Made by a program: the position numbers and the translations under genes. Shown one piece after another: positions 22,290 to 33,542 of a stretch of 64,000 nucleotides of DNA. Positions within the stretch are counted from its first letter, which is position 1; each line of letters begins with the position of its first letter. Below the pieces are notes generated by a model. That model did no database searches, was not told the origin of the DNA, and saw only the letters and a list, made by a program, of their open reading frames with translations. The stretch is from positions 186,001 through 250,000 of the forward strand of contig JARFIW010000836.1 of NCBI GenBank assembly GCA_036346225.1, in the 5' to 3' direction. This stretch comes from Platerodrilus igneus (lineage: Eukaryota > Arthropoda > Insecta > Coleoptera > Lycidae).

Positions 22290-23075
22290 ACACTACAACA
22301 TGGATCGAAATACCGAAAATCAAAGCCAAGGAGCAGCAAAAGACTTAAGAGGTATAAAGCAAAAAAAAATCAGTTTTGTAAATTCGCCGGCATTTATAAG
22401 TTGAATTATCAACGTCATAAACAGATTTTTGAAAATCGTGTTTCAAAGCGAATTTTACTTTCAACAATTGCTCGGATTTACGATCCTCTAGGATTTATTA
22501 CACCATTTATTTTTGTACTCGAGCAACTCATTCAACAATTTTACTTTGGGTTGGGGGGTTGGATTGGGATGATCCTCATGCTGAGTTTATGGCTGTATTT
22601 TGCAAATAATGTTGTTTCTGAATTCTCTTGTAATGATTCAATCAAAATTCTTCGCTATATTCCTATTGACGATACCTGTAATGTACAATTATATGGTTTC
22701 TGTAACACGTCAGAGAAAGGATATTCTGCTATTGCGTACTTTCGTTTATAATATTTCTTTCAGGAAAAGCCTTTATGCTCTTTGTTAGGGCTAAACCAAA
22801 GGTCACCCTTTTGAAATGTTTGTCAGTACCTAGGCTTGAACTATGTGCTACAGTACTTTTATCCTAATTAGTACATTTTGTTAAAACTTCATATGCGCAT
22901 GTATCTTTTGAGAAAATCTGTCTTGATAAATATCAGTCCCTCATTTGACTTTTTTGCAAATTCTAATTCACATCTACATACTGCTTCCAGACACATGCAT
23001 TTGATTTGTTCCTTTGTATTCAATGTTCTTATATCATTCATTAAAACTTTACCAAAAACTTTTAAATTTATTTAA
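22290..23075 (+). pseudogene. pol: BEL/Pao pol fragment (RT end and RNase H)
   Basis: Typical BEL/Pao palm-connection blocks: FENRVSKRILLSTIARIYDP then LGFITPFIFVLEQLIQQFYF (22425-22545), SIKILRYIPIDDTCNVQLYG, FCNTSEKGYSAIAYFR (22630-22740), where the Asp of the RNase H motif FxDAS is changed to Asn (FCNTSE). Further frame-shifted blocks follow: SVPRLELC-like sequence near 22830-22850 and a HFVKTSYAH-like stretch near 22880. Both ends are truncated and no LTR is seen. Confidence 0.8.
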
Positions 23076-23363
23076 GTGATTCTCATAACTACAAACGCGA
23101 GCGTGTAAAACACTCCAATTAAATTATTTAAGAGATCTAATATTGTTTGTTGATCTGTCAATTTGATAAATGACTCTAAACACATCTTTCCCAAAGAAAA
23201 TACTAAGAATCGTATACTATTAAAATTCGTATTTTTAGGTAAACCTCTTAGATTTGGCTTATCTATTAGTATAAAATATTTTATAACAAGAATATATTTG
23301 GGTAGTGATGATGTTGTTAAACAACATTAACTTATAATCGTAAAATACTCTACCTTATTCTTG

Positions 23364-23772
23364 TTAAATATGGGATGACGTCATAATTCAAATAAATGCT
23401 GCGTTGTCATGGTTAAGTTATTTTATGTGTATTTCCTAATCAGAGTAACCATTTCTTGTGCGTGCGAATCCAAATGTTTAAGCATTCTAAATGTTAAATA
23501 CTCGAAACTTGCAATGTATAAAGTGTTTTAGTTCTGAAAAGAACTGTTTCATTTAGCAAATATAAAGCACAAATGATTTACTACAAAACTAAACAATGAC
23601 AATAAAGTGAGAAATGTCAAAGTAATAGAAGTAAAAAATGTTGCAACACCGAACAGAACTGCCAACAGCTACGCACTAAATCCTAATATCATTAAACCTA
23701 CGCTCATAGTTACGTTCACATTTTACAATCTCTAACACTTTATTACTGTTTATGACGTCATCCCATATTTAA
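23364..23772. mobile_element. MITE-like element with inverted ends and TTAA flanks
   Basis: Perfect inverted repeats at 23364-23386 and 23750-23772. Counting TTAA as the target, the ends are TTAA|ATATGGGATGACGTCATAA ... and the mirror image followed by TTAA. TTAA duplication is the hallmark of piggyBac-type insertion. The 409-bp body has no ORF, so it would be a non-autonomous MITE. The terminal repeat contains the palindrome TGACGTCA. The family is not identified. Confidence 0.6.
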
Positions 23773-23993
23773 CGTGAATGGGGTATATGACATAAAGTAC
23801 TGTGATTGGAACTACAATTGCAATACTCTGTAAACGCTTTGTTAATCTCTAAAATTGTATTACTATCATTATGCTTTTAAATATTTTTCCCTAATATATG
23901 TGCGTACGGGCTTGGTGCACGATAGTTCATTGCTCAAGATGAACAAAGATGAATCACGAATAAATTCCATACTAACACATCATTAATTTACAA

Positions 23994-23997
23994 CGCG
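23994..23997. repeat. Target-site duplication CGCG, left
   Basis: CGCG precedes the LTR and is repeated at 30799-30802 after the right LTR. Confidence 0.85.
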
Positions 23998-24569
23998 AGT
24001 TATGTAATCCCCCACCTATTATATCAATATAAAACTAATACTTAAGAAGTTATTAGGAAATGTGCACCAATGTCATAAAAGATAATTTGTTACAATTTAT
24101 TTCAGTTTATAAACGTTCATGAGAATAGAAGCGCTACAAAGTAGCACAAGGATAAGTGACACTGCAGATGTCAGGTCACAGACGGTCGTAGGAAGTCACG
24201 TACCGAGATTACGCAGAAGTAAGCTCGCAACAAAGTATTTACGAATAGCTTTTAAGATAGCAACTATGTATCATGAATAGAGTCAAGTGTAAGCAGACAT
24301 TAGGTGTGCAAGTTCCCACAGAACTGTGAGGGGGTAGGGAGATTATATAAGGCCCGGGAGCTCCACTCGCAGTCAGTTCATCAAACGTTCAGCTTTTGCA
24401 TTGCAGTTCGTAGATAACTCATTGTACAATTAAGTAATTAGATTTAGACTTAGAATAATACTTCAAGATTGTAAAATTCCATTGTTCAAATCTGTTTAAA
24501 TCAAATAAATTTGTTGAAATTTAAAGAAGTCTTTTTAAAAAGGACCGCTCGAAGCCACGAACCTTAACT
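23998..24569 (+). repeat. 5' LTR of the plus-strand errantivirus-like element
   Basis: AGTTATGTAATCCCC to GAACCTTAACT, 572 bp. Promoter: TATATAA at 24344-24350 and a TCAGT initiator at 24373-24377, 31 bp apart. Poly(A) signal AATAAA at 24504-24509, giving a U3-R-U5 layout with R starting near 24375. Confidence 0.9.
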
Positions 24570-24586
24570 GGCGCAGTCGTAACGGA
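24569..24586 (+). promoter_or_regulatory. tRNA-Ser-type primer-binding site
   Basis: TGGCGCAGTCGTAACGG overlaps the last T of the LTR. TGGCGCAGTCG is the site used by ZAM, 17.6 and 297 (tRNA-Ser), as recalled from the literature. The 3' part deviates from that consensus. Confidence 0.7.
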
Positions 24587-24841
24587 TGTCAAAAGGGCAC
24601 TAGCGAATCCATAATCGAGGAACTGGTGGTCCGGGAATTTCAATTCCGAATTTGGCAGAACAAAACAAAAGTTGGGGGCGAAACAAGCATCGTTCAAGTC
24701 CAACAGTTGAAGGAGAAACAAGCATAGTTCAAATTCAACAAAACAAAAATTGGAGGCGATACAAGAATAGATCAAACCCAAGAAACCAAAAGAAAAACCG
24801 AAACAAAGAAAGAAATCAATAAAAGCAACAAAGCAACTAGT

Positions 24842-24850
24842 GTAAGTTCA
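24842..24850 (+). promoter_or_regulatory. Splice donor in leader
   Basis: CTAGT|GTAAGTTCA is a near-consensus 5' splice site in the leader and is conserved in the minus-strand copy. It would serve the spliced env message with the acceptor at 28400. Confidence 0.5.
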
Positions 24851-25159
24851 TTTTCCTTAAACCAATTGAAATTTATTTTATTATTAACAATAACATTTGA
24901 TATTTGCTAGTTTATGATTTATATATGTATATTAACTATTGTTACAACTATTTTATGCAATTTCTTGAAAATAATCGACTTTGCAATTGCTAGAGATTAT
25001 TTTCAAGCTTTTATTATTATTTTACTCTGCATATAAGAAAGATTTATAAGAACTTGAGAAAACTTAGTTTCGAGACAAAGAAACTTGAGAAAAAAAATTA
25101 TTTCTGAGAAATAAAAACTAGAGACAATTAAAAAGTCGCAAAGCGCACAAGAGACTAGA

Positions 25160-25325
25160 TCACGTTTTAACTAACGCAAGAAAATCTTTAGAAACAAAAC
25201 CAAACCTCTAATTCAGCAATCTTAACTGACGCAAGAAATTTTTAGAACTTCTAATTCAACATCTTTAACTAACGCAAGAAACGAATTTCTAATTCAACAA
25301 TAAGAGAATTAACTGGCGCACTAAA
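25160..25325 (+). repeat. Tandem LTR-end/PBS-like repeats in leader
   Basis: Four imperfect units about 45-55 bp apart: TTTTAACTAACGCAAGAAAA (25165), CTTAACTGACGCAAGAAAT (25221), CTTTAACTAACGCAAGAAAC (25263) and ATTAACTGGCGCA (25308), joined by TCTAATTCAACA-type spacers. TTAACTGGCGCA is exactly the U5/primer-site junction of this element (24564). The rest of the leader (24590-25935) is AT-rich without coding signal. Confidence 0.6.
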
Positions 25326-25935
25326 ATAATTTAAATATACCGAGAATAAAAAGCGAAAGCTAAAATCACGAACAATTAAAACTAAAATTCTTATAACCAC
25401 GCAACAATTGAAACGCGAAACGGAATACGATCTATAAATAGACAACGTACAAATCCATTATTAAAAATCAACATTCATCGTATCATCCTTAAAAGTGAAT
25501 AAAAATCTAACCTTGGATAAATACGCATAAATCTAATTATAAATCACTGTACAAAAGCTATTTAAAAACATCGCGAAAACCTTTCAGAATTCAAGCATTA
25601 TAAATTAAATAAAATTACGATCAGAAACTTTATTAAAGTATCAATTTAAATTTACAAAACTACTCAGGAAAGATATAAATAATTACGGTACTGAGAACGC
25701 ATTCCAACGTGAAAATTTTAATTAAATATTTCAGTAAATTAAAGAAGCACAAATTGTATTATTCTCAAACACGACATTGTATATATTGAAACTTCAGAAA
25801 TTAAAATTAAAATCGGTAAATTAAGAGTAAACTCAACCAAACCAATACCAAGCGTAAAACCCATTAAATAACACCGAAAACTACAAAATAAATTAAAAAA
25901 ATTAAAAAAAAAAAAATTTACTTTTTTAATTTTAG

Positions 25936-26860
25936 CATATTTCGGCATCAAGGAAACCTAAAATGTTTAGTAAGAGATTTGACAAACCTTAGGATGGAAC
26001 ACAACCAATCCCCATACCAGTTTGGAATGAAATGCCAAGATGTGAGAAGCTTAATCTTGACAAAACTCAAAATTGAAGAAACCGACCCAATGTAAGACTT
26101 TTAAAAACAAAAATGTACGACGAGATGGCATTAGATACCTATCTAAATGCACTACCCGAACGGCTTTCAGATAAAATTAGATTTCAACATGCCCAAAACT
26201 TAGAAGAAGCAATGAATATGATAATCGAAGAAGAAAATGTAATGTACTATAGAAACCGACTATATAACCCCAACGTGAATAAAAGCTACACGCCAATGAA
26301 AACTATACAACCCGCAAGACAAATAAATCCACAACAAAAATTTAACCCGTTCAATGCACAAACAAACCAAACGCGAACCAATAATCCACATTTTAATAAT
26401 TCAAACTTTAACAACCAATACAAACAATTTTCAAAACCAACGTTTTACCCGAACTTTTCAAAACCCGCATATCAACCAACATTTAACTCGAACTTTTCAA
26501 AACCTGCATTTCAACCGAGATTCAACCAAAATGTAAATCAGCAAAGACCAGCATTCAATGCGAATCCTATTAGAAACTCACCGATAATAAACAATAATAA
26601 TCCCAATAACTATTATAAACCCACACCAATGGATACCTCATCTGGTAACACCAGACCCAACACAAAAATAACACACATTAGACCAAACCCCAATCAAAAA
26701 CGCACTTTCAGTTCAGAAGAGCTATTTCATCAAAAGTAGAAGATTATGAAGATGACCAGAATAATAGCAATGGACCGTGAACGAATAATGAACAGAATCA
26801 ATCAAACCACTATGAACGCGAAGAACCATACGAAACTTACGAGGAGGACGACGAAGAAAA
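25936..26860 (+). pseudogene. gag: Errantivirus gag, N-terminally deleted
   Basis: Structural protein. It begins mid-domain at FRHQGNL (about 25936), then LRMEHNQSPYQFGMKCQDVR, a TAA and a frame change near 26095, and the open frame 26113-26739 (208 residues) starting MYDEMALDTYLNALPERLSD. The second half is Asn/Gln/Pro/Phe-rich with repeats around FSKPTFYPNFSKPAYQP, and has no CCHC knuckle, as usual for errantivirus gag. After the TAG at 26737 an acidic tail continues one frame over (VEDYEDDQNNSN, YEREEPYETYEEDDEENA) to about 26860. The gag N-terminus, still present in the minus-strand copy (FLRPLLSKLTGG), is missing here. Confidence 0.8.
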
Positions 26861-28081
26861 CGCGTGTTCAAATTTTCAAATGGACCACTTTATAAACGAC
26901 CAAACGTAATAAATCTAAATAATATGAATCACCTTGTATTACCCTATATCGAAATACCCCACGCTGAATTTAAATTACTAATTGATACCGGATCTTCAAA
27001 AACATTAATAAGCCCGCGAACAGTAAAGAAACATTATCTAAACTATGTAGAAAGCGAACCCTTCAAAATTAAAACCGCCTATCAAACAACCCTACACCAA
27101 TTCGTAGCAAACATACCTTTACCAAAAACCTTTAACGTAAAGATGAAACACAAATTCTGCATATTTGAATTTAATGACAAATATGACGGACTATTAGGAA
27201 TGGACCTTCTAAGAAAATTAGGAGCCAACATAGATATTAAAAACCGATTATTAAAAACCAAATATGGACGAATCGCCATTAAATTTCAAAACACCCAAAT
27301 TGACGAAAAATATACATTAGAACCCCGAACAGAAAAAAAGATAAGAATCCCCGTAAATTCAAATAATAACTTAGGAATAATAAACCACATAACTTTTCAA
27401 CAAGGAGTAGAAACCCCAACCGCATTAGTAAAAATCAAAAATAATTATGCCACAACGACAATATTAAACTCAAATGATTACCCCGTAGAACTATCTTTAA
27501 CAAACCCGATTAACGTAGAAGAATTAAATTTTAACGATATGGAAATAGACGAAAACCCAAACGAAGATTACGACCCCGTAGAAAACGACGAAATGTTAAG
27601 ACAAAATTTGAATAATATCCCATTTAACCGTCACATAAATCACGAGCAACAAAGAGCAATACAAAAACTATGTTTCGAATACCGCGATATATTCCATTGC
27701 GAAGGAATACCCCTAACCTTTACAAATACAGTTAAGCACAACATTGAGCTAACAGACAACAAAGCATACAGATTACCCCAGGCAAGTCAGGAAGAAGCTG
27801 ACAGACAAGTAGCCGATCTATTAGATCAAGACATCATACAACACTCCAATTCACCATGGAGCAGCCCCGTATTAATAGTACCAAAGAAACTGGACGCATC
27901 AGGAAAACGGAAATACAGAATGGTAATAGATTACCGCAAATTAAACGAAAAAACGGTAGACGATAATACCCGTTACCGAACATAACTGAGATTTTAGATA
28001 AGTTAGGCAAGTGCCAATATTTTTCGACGCTAGACTTAGCATCAGGATACCATACTCAGATTCACGTACCATATACATTAT
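26840..28081 (+). pseudogene. pol: Errantivirus pol: protease and truncated RT
   Basis: The open frame 26864-27985 (373 residues) overlaps the gag tail in the -1 register, as expected for frameshifted Gag-Pol. Protease: LLIDTGSSKTLISP (active Asp, residues about 39-52) and the IxGxD-like GLLGMDLLRKLGA (about 110). A linker leads to RT: YRLPQASQEEADRQVADLLD and SPWSSPVLIVPKK, then KYRMVIDYRKLNEKT (residues about 352-366). A single frame change near 27975 leads to [31 protein letters not shown], and RT then stops short of the catalytic FxDD. The deletion to the integrase tail starts here. Confidence 0.85.
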
Positions 28082-28440
28082 AACAAAGAAATCTATAAGC
28101 AATATGCCAAGGATCACAAAGAGAAACTAAAAATAACTTATGACAAAGTAAAGGACAAGCTAGATAACGATAAAGAACGCATTACCGCGACCCGTAATAA
28201 AAACTCATACCTAAACAAATTTTCCGTAGGACAAACCGTATTCGAAAAAAAATACCAAAGTAAAAGACACAAAACGGCACCGAGAAATTTAGGCCCCTTT
28301 AAAATCAAACGAATATCCGACAAAAACGTAGCCGCAATAGACGACGGCAAGATAACAAAATATGTTCACCTCAAAAATTTAAGACACCCTGTACTTTCAG
28401 ATGGACAGTCATCACCCTTACCGTCAACCTCCACCCAGGT
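28082..28440 (+). pseudogene. pol: Integrase C-terminal tail
   Basis: [20 protein letters not shown], then KNSYLNKFSVGQTVFEKKYQ, TAPRNLGPFKIKRISDKNVA and ITKYVHLKNLRHPVLSDGQ. This is the end of a Gypsy integrase with the GPY/F block (GPF). Zinc finger and DDE core are absent. The frame ends near 28460, overlapping the start of env, and contains a conserved splice acceptor CTTTCAG at 28394-28400. Confidence 0.75.
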
Positions 28441-30144
28441 AGAACGGACACAGAAATTATAATTGAAGACATAAAGAATAACCCCGGTATACTACCAATA
28501 AAATTAGGCGGTATGCAAAACACTATAGATTATTGGACCTTTACACAAAAATTCGATTTAACCGAGCTGAAGCAAGAATTTCAAATAATCAAAAATAATT
28601 ATTTTCGACTAAAACAATCAATGGACACAACAAAATTCGGAAAAGAATACGCAATAGAAATGATGAACTACGACAGTATAACAGAAAGTATTTTGAAAAA
28701 TATTGAAGACAAATTTAATCGACTAATACCTACAGAACAAATGACGAGAAGAAAAAGAGGACTAATCAACGGATTAGGAAACATAATCAAAGCAATTACC
28801 GGAAATTTAGATAATCAAGATGCAGAACGCTATGACAACGCAATACAACAATTGATAGAGAACCAAAACGACATCAAAACCATAATTACTAACCAAATAT
28901 CGTTAACTCAATCAACGATCATCAAATTTAATGAAACTTTAAGAAAATTAGTTAGAAATCAAGATAGTATTGCCAATCGAATACAAACCCTTGAAAATAA
29001 CATGCAAACTACCATGTTAGGCATGCGAGATTTAATCAGATTCAACACGATATACAACCAGATAATATCAACCCTAACTTTAATTCAACAAATCCTAACA
29101 ACATTAGAAAACGCAGTAACCTTTGCAAAATTAAATACCCTACATTCAAGTATCATAGAACCAATTGATCTATTAAAAGAATTATTGAGAATAAAATCTT
29201 TTATAACTAATAGCAAAATACCTTTCGATGTAATAGAATCAAACATTTTAATATTTGAAAAAATAGCTATAGTTAAAGGCTATGTAAAAAATAACGATAT
29301 AACATTTTTAATAGAAATACCCATAGTAGAGATTAACAATTACAATTATTATCGCTTATTTGCTTTTCCAATGAAAATGACTAGCACATACCAAGTTATT
29401 ATTCCAAAAACCAAATTCCTATCCTTAAATGAAAAAAGATATGATTATACGAACGAAAAATGTAATGAAGTCACGCCCAATCAATACTTATGCCAATCAT
29501 TGACAACAACAACAATTTAAGAAGACAGCCCTTGCGAAGTACAACTACTAAAATTTACCAATCACTACGAATATTGTGAAGCCAAACCTGTACAAATCAC
29601 CAACTTGAGAATTCAGAAAGTAACGGAAAATAAATGGATAGCCATTTTCCCCACCGAAGTAATCGCAACAATGTACTGTAATCAAGATGAAAGTAATTTA
29701 GCATTAACCGGAAGTAAATTAATCACCCTTAAGGAAAATTGTCATTTGAAATTAAAAAACGAAATAATTCGAATTTACCAAGATCCCGTACAAAGCAAGA
29801 AATTAGCAAATCTACCCGATTTACAAATCAAGATTACCCAAGACGAAAACGAAGAAATAATTCAAAAACCAATGCAATTGGAACACCTGGAATTAGACAA
29901 CCTCAACCACGCCATGAAACTCATGGAAGATTACAATGAACACCTGAACGAGATCAAGATACCCAAAGTGCACTACGATAATATTAGTGTATGGACAATT
30001 ATATTGATTATATTGACTATTTTATTGAAAATTTATGTAACTTACAAAATATGTATTAGATATAAAAATAATAAAGGAAACAGTTTTAGATTTAAGAAAC
30101 CCAAAGAAACAAATGTACCCCTAGAAAATATGAATTTTAAATGA
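28402..30144 (+). pseudogene. env: Errantivirus env (F-like fusion glycoprotein), one in-frame stop
   Basis: Envelope fusion protein of the errantivirus/baculovirus-F kind, mediating membrane fusion in intact relatives. The frame is open from the acceptor at 28400 to a TAA at 29518-29520 and again in the same register to 30144, so one nonsense codon interrupts about 580 codons. Features: a basic cleavage site RRKR (28747-28758), fusion-peptide-like GLINGLGNIIKAITGN, the conserved DNQDAERYDNAI, a heptad-rich helical region (about 28850-29030), Cys-containing C-terminal ectodomain and a membrane span (about 29985-30045) followed by a short basic tail. The N-terminal signal peptide is poor, perhaps supplied by splicing. 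Internal ATG codons at 28513 and 29605 are not the true starts. Confidence 0.85.
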
Positions 30145-30204
30145 GATTAAACGAATTTAATTTAATTAAAAATCAAGAAATGGTAAAAACCTTTAATTTT
30201 TAAT

Positions 30205-30217
30205 GTACGTCGGGAGG
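30205..30217 (+). promoter_or_regulatory. Polypurine tract
   Basis: GTACGTCGGGAGG directly before AGTTA of the right LTR; it corresponds to the tract at 11997-12009 in the minus-strand relative. Confidence 0.6.
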
Positions 30218-30798
30218 AGTTATGTAATCCCCGCCTATTATATCAATATAAAACTAATACTTAAGAAGTTATTAGGAAATATTAGGAAATGTGCAACAAT
30301 GTCATAAAAGACAATTTGTTACAATTTATTTCAGTTTATAAACGTTCATGGGAGCGGAAGCGCTATAAAGTAGCACAAGGATAAGTGACACTGCAGATGT
30401 CAGGTCACAGACGGTCGTAGGAAGTCACGTACCGAAATTACGCAGAAGTAAGCTCGCAACAGAGTATTTATTAATAGCTTTTAAGATAGCAACTATGTAT
30501 CATGAATAGAGTCAAGTGTAAGCAGACAATAGGTCTGCAAGTTTCCACAGAACTGTGAGGGGGTAGGGAGATTATATAAGGCCCGAGAGCTCCACTCGCA
30601 GTCAGTTCATCAAACGTTCAGCTTTTGCATTGCAGTTCGTAGATAACTCATTGTACAATTAAGTAATTAGATTTCGACTTAGAATAATAATTCAATATTG
30701 TAAAATAACATTGTTCAAATCTGTTTAAATCAAATAAATTTGTTAAAGTTCAAAAAAGTCTTTTTAAAAAGGACCGCTCGAAGCCACGAACCTTAACT
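30218..30798 (+). repeat. 3' LTR of the plus-strand errantivirus-like element
   Basis: AGTTATGTAATCCCC to ACCTTAACT, 581 bp. It carries TATATAA (30573-30579) and TCAGT (30602-30606). It differs from the 5' LTR by scattered substitutions and a duplicated ATTAGGAAAT. Confidence 0.9.
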
Positions 30799-30802
30799 CG
30801 CG
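30799..30802. repeat. Target-site duplication CGCG, right
   Basis: Matches 23994-23997, confirming the right boundary. Confidence 0.85.
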
Positions 30803-33499
30803 TTTTGGTAACAAACACTAATCTGAATTGAATCAAAGTTCCTGCTGCCACCATAAGCGCCTCTTCTTGGTTGAAATTTATTCAAGTTGAATTATTTATA
30901 TAAGCAGACTAACTATAGTTATCGTAGTAACGGTGGCAGCAAAATTTGTAGTAATCGTAAAAATTTATATATTTTATTAGATAATTACTAAATTTAAATA
31001 TTCAGTGTATTACATACATTAAATTGTTACCAGACAACAACCCTCCAACAAACTTAATTCATTTTGCTCCGATGGCCACGCCTGCAATCAGAAGAGGAAA
31101 AACGTATATACACAGCTCACAATCGATCAGAGGTTGAGTCCTTGCAATAGATATTTAGGGACCAGTTCTACCAGCACGATGGCTAATGCTATCCAAGCGT
31201 CGCTATGTACAAGTTACGCTAATTAAACCAAACTCTACACAAGTCAGTGATTGTTATCCTGCTTAAGTACACTTATTCTCTCATTACTCTATTTCTACCC
31301 CAACGGCAATTGTTAGTCCGCCTCACGTTAGTGATTAATATCCCGACAGCACACAATTAGTTTATCTTTACATGTCAGTAATTGACATTCTGTACATAGA
31401 TCTATCACCCGCTTGCACCTGGAAACGCAAAAGTATGATATCGACGAGACCGTCAGTCAGTCAGCTATTGTCAGCAGATTCGCGTAGCTCAGAAATACTA
31501 CCATGAGCTGTAAAGGCACCAGCTTTGCACCGCTACCAATAGCCCCTTTCCAACTGTCTGTATCTTCTTTTCACTAATATTAGTCTTTCATTAGTCCATA
31601 ATAATATTTCATTAGGTTAAGTTTGTATATGATTATATATATTGACGTTATAAAGGGTCTCGAGAGGTTATTGAAACCCAAGTTCTACAAATTTTTTGAT
31701 TATCAATACATTTTTAATAAAAAAATGCTTTTGATTTGCTGTAAATAGCACTATCTTTACGCATTTAACTGCAATCAACGTGTATTTAAAAACCTCAATT
31801 TTCATATTAATTTTATGTACGGAACCAGGAATGCAAATATTTTTATAAAATTCAACCCCTTTTGCATTAAAAAGCAATTAAAGTTTATATTAATTAATCC
31901 ATGGATTACAGTAATTTGTTTTAAATGAAGAATTTTCTAGAATATAAAAAGATGAGTCGCCGCTATTTAAAACTACGTAAATAACTCATTAATAAATACA
32001 CATTTTATTCCAAGAAGCGGCCGAAACGCGGAAAACCCACAAAATATCGGATAAAATCGATTATCTATAGCATTAGTATACAACGCCACAATAATATTAT
32101 ATTTGCAAAACAAGAACAAACAGAACACGTCTCATAACTGGAACAATATTACGTGGAATAAACGCCGCGATTTTAGACGCTTATTAGTTTTTCTGAGATA
32201 TTTACATTATTATGTTCCATACTATTCCACAACATTCTACTAGCTTCTGAAAACAAATAAATTTGAATATATATAGGAAGCGTTTATCAATTAAGGATTC
32301 ATTCGATTCTGAAATTTAAGTCGCGAGCTGTTGCTATGCGAAGATAGTATTTAATTATGCAGTAAGCATACTATATTTTAATAGTTGCGAGGTTGCAATG
32401 AAAATAAAAGTGATGTTTTTTTAAACACAAATTACATACAAAATAAAATTATTAATTACAATGAATGAGGAAAATTCTTCAATATACGGCTATTTTAAAA
32501 ATTCTATTAAATAATTGAAAGGAAGAGTTAAGGATAATGTACTTTGATAACTGCTGTTTGAAATGAAGATTTTTTTAAACATGGAGGAGCTTGTGAGCTG
32601 ATTTGACATCAATTTAAAATAAGAAGATTTTTAATTACGAGGAACATTTTTGTGGATTCTGCAAGTATTATTTTTAGATTTATTTGTAACTGATATTAGA
32701 GTATTTGTATCTAGTTTAAGATATTTTTTTTTATAAACGATTTTTACCATAAGTTTGTGTTCAGAGTTCGAAATACTCTGACCTTTTAGTAGATTGTCTG
32801 TCACAGATTTTTTGGTCAAACAAACCTTACAAACGTGGCAATAATTATAACCAGGTAAACCATCCTTAAAAGAAGAAGTATAATTTTGTAAATTTAAAAT
32901 AAGGTAAAAACTATTTTTTTTTGTGATAAATATTTCTTACAAATTACTTTGTTTGAAAAAAACGATGTTGTAAATGTTCTTTATGCTTTTGTATGTATTG
33001 CTATATCATTTTCATATCTCGCATTTAGCGACCTCAACGCGGGCCTTATTACAGCACTATCTTAGCGTATCGGCACCTCAGTGTGCGGCCTTTTTCATAT
33101 CACCCTTTGAGTAACGCTCCAAAGCGGGTCTTATCATGATAAAGTCAAAACAAATTTATAAACAATATATAAATTTTTGTATGCTATGTATATGCTACGA
33201 GCCTATGATAGGACTGGGATTTAACGTCTGGAATGAGAAAAGCCTAATTACTTTAATAAGGTATTTGTTTTATTTTGAGGTTATCAAAATTCAATTAAAT
33301 TTTTATAAAAGGATTTGTTACTAATTCAAATGATACATTGTAAATACGAAATGAGTTTTGAAAATGTTATATTTATTTTGTGAAAAAAGAGTGTGCTGTT
33401 TTGAGAGTTGAGTTATTTTGTGTGTATGATTGAAGGGAGTGATTTTATTTTAGATGATTACAGAACCCTAGGAGCGGCGCAGTAGCTGAGGTAAGCTAC

Positions 33500-33504
<5 letters not shown>
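30803..33504. other. 2.7 kb without recognised genes
   Basis: No supported coding sequence. A short inverted pair TGCTGCCACC (30843) / GGTGGCAGCA (30931) is visible. 33020-33130 has loosely repeated GCGGGCCTTATTA, GTGCGGCCTTTTTCAT and AGCGGGTCTTATCAT blocks of unknown origin. Confidence 0.4.

Positions 33505-33539
<35 letters not shown>
33505..33539. repeat. (TA)n tract left of solo LTR X1
   Basis: Uninterrupted TA repeats abutting the LTR start. Confidence 0.95.

Positions 33540-33542
<3 letters not shown>

Larger units (their letters stand above)
23998..30798 (+). mobile_element. Errantivirus-like endogenous retrovirus, deleted in pol, plus strand
   Basis: A 6.8-kb element with AGTTA...TAACT LTRs, a tRNA-Ser-type primer site, a splice donor, gag, protease with a truncated RT, an integrase tail and env. 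It is bounded by CGCG duplications. The arrangement is that of the gypsy/ZAM/17.6 group of insect retroviruses. The interior deletion runs from early RT to the last part of integrase, so it cannot transpose alone. The LTRs are close to identical (small differences such as a 10-bp duplication near 30275), indicating a rather young insertion. Confidence 0.9.
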
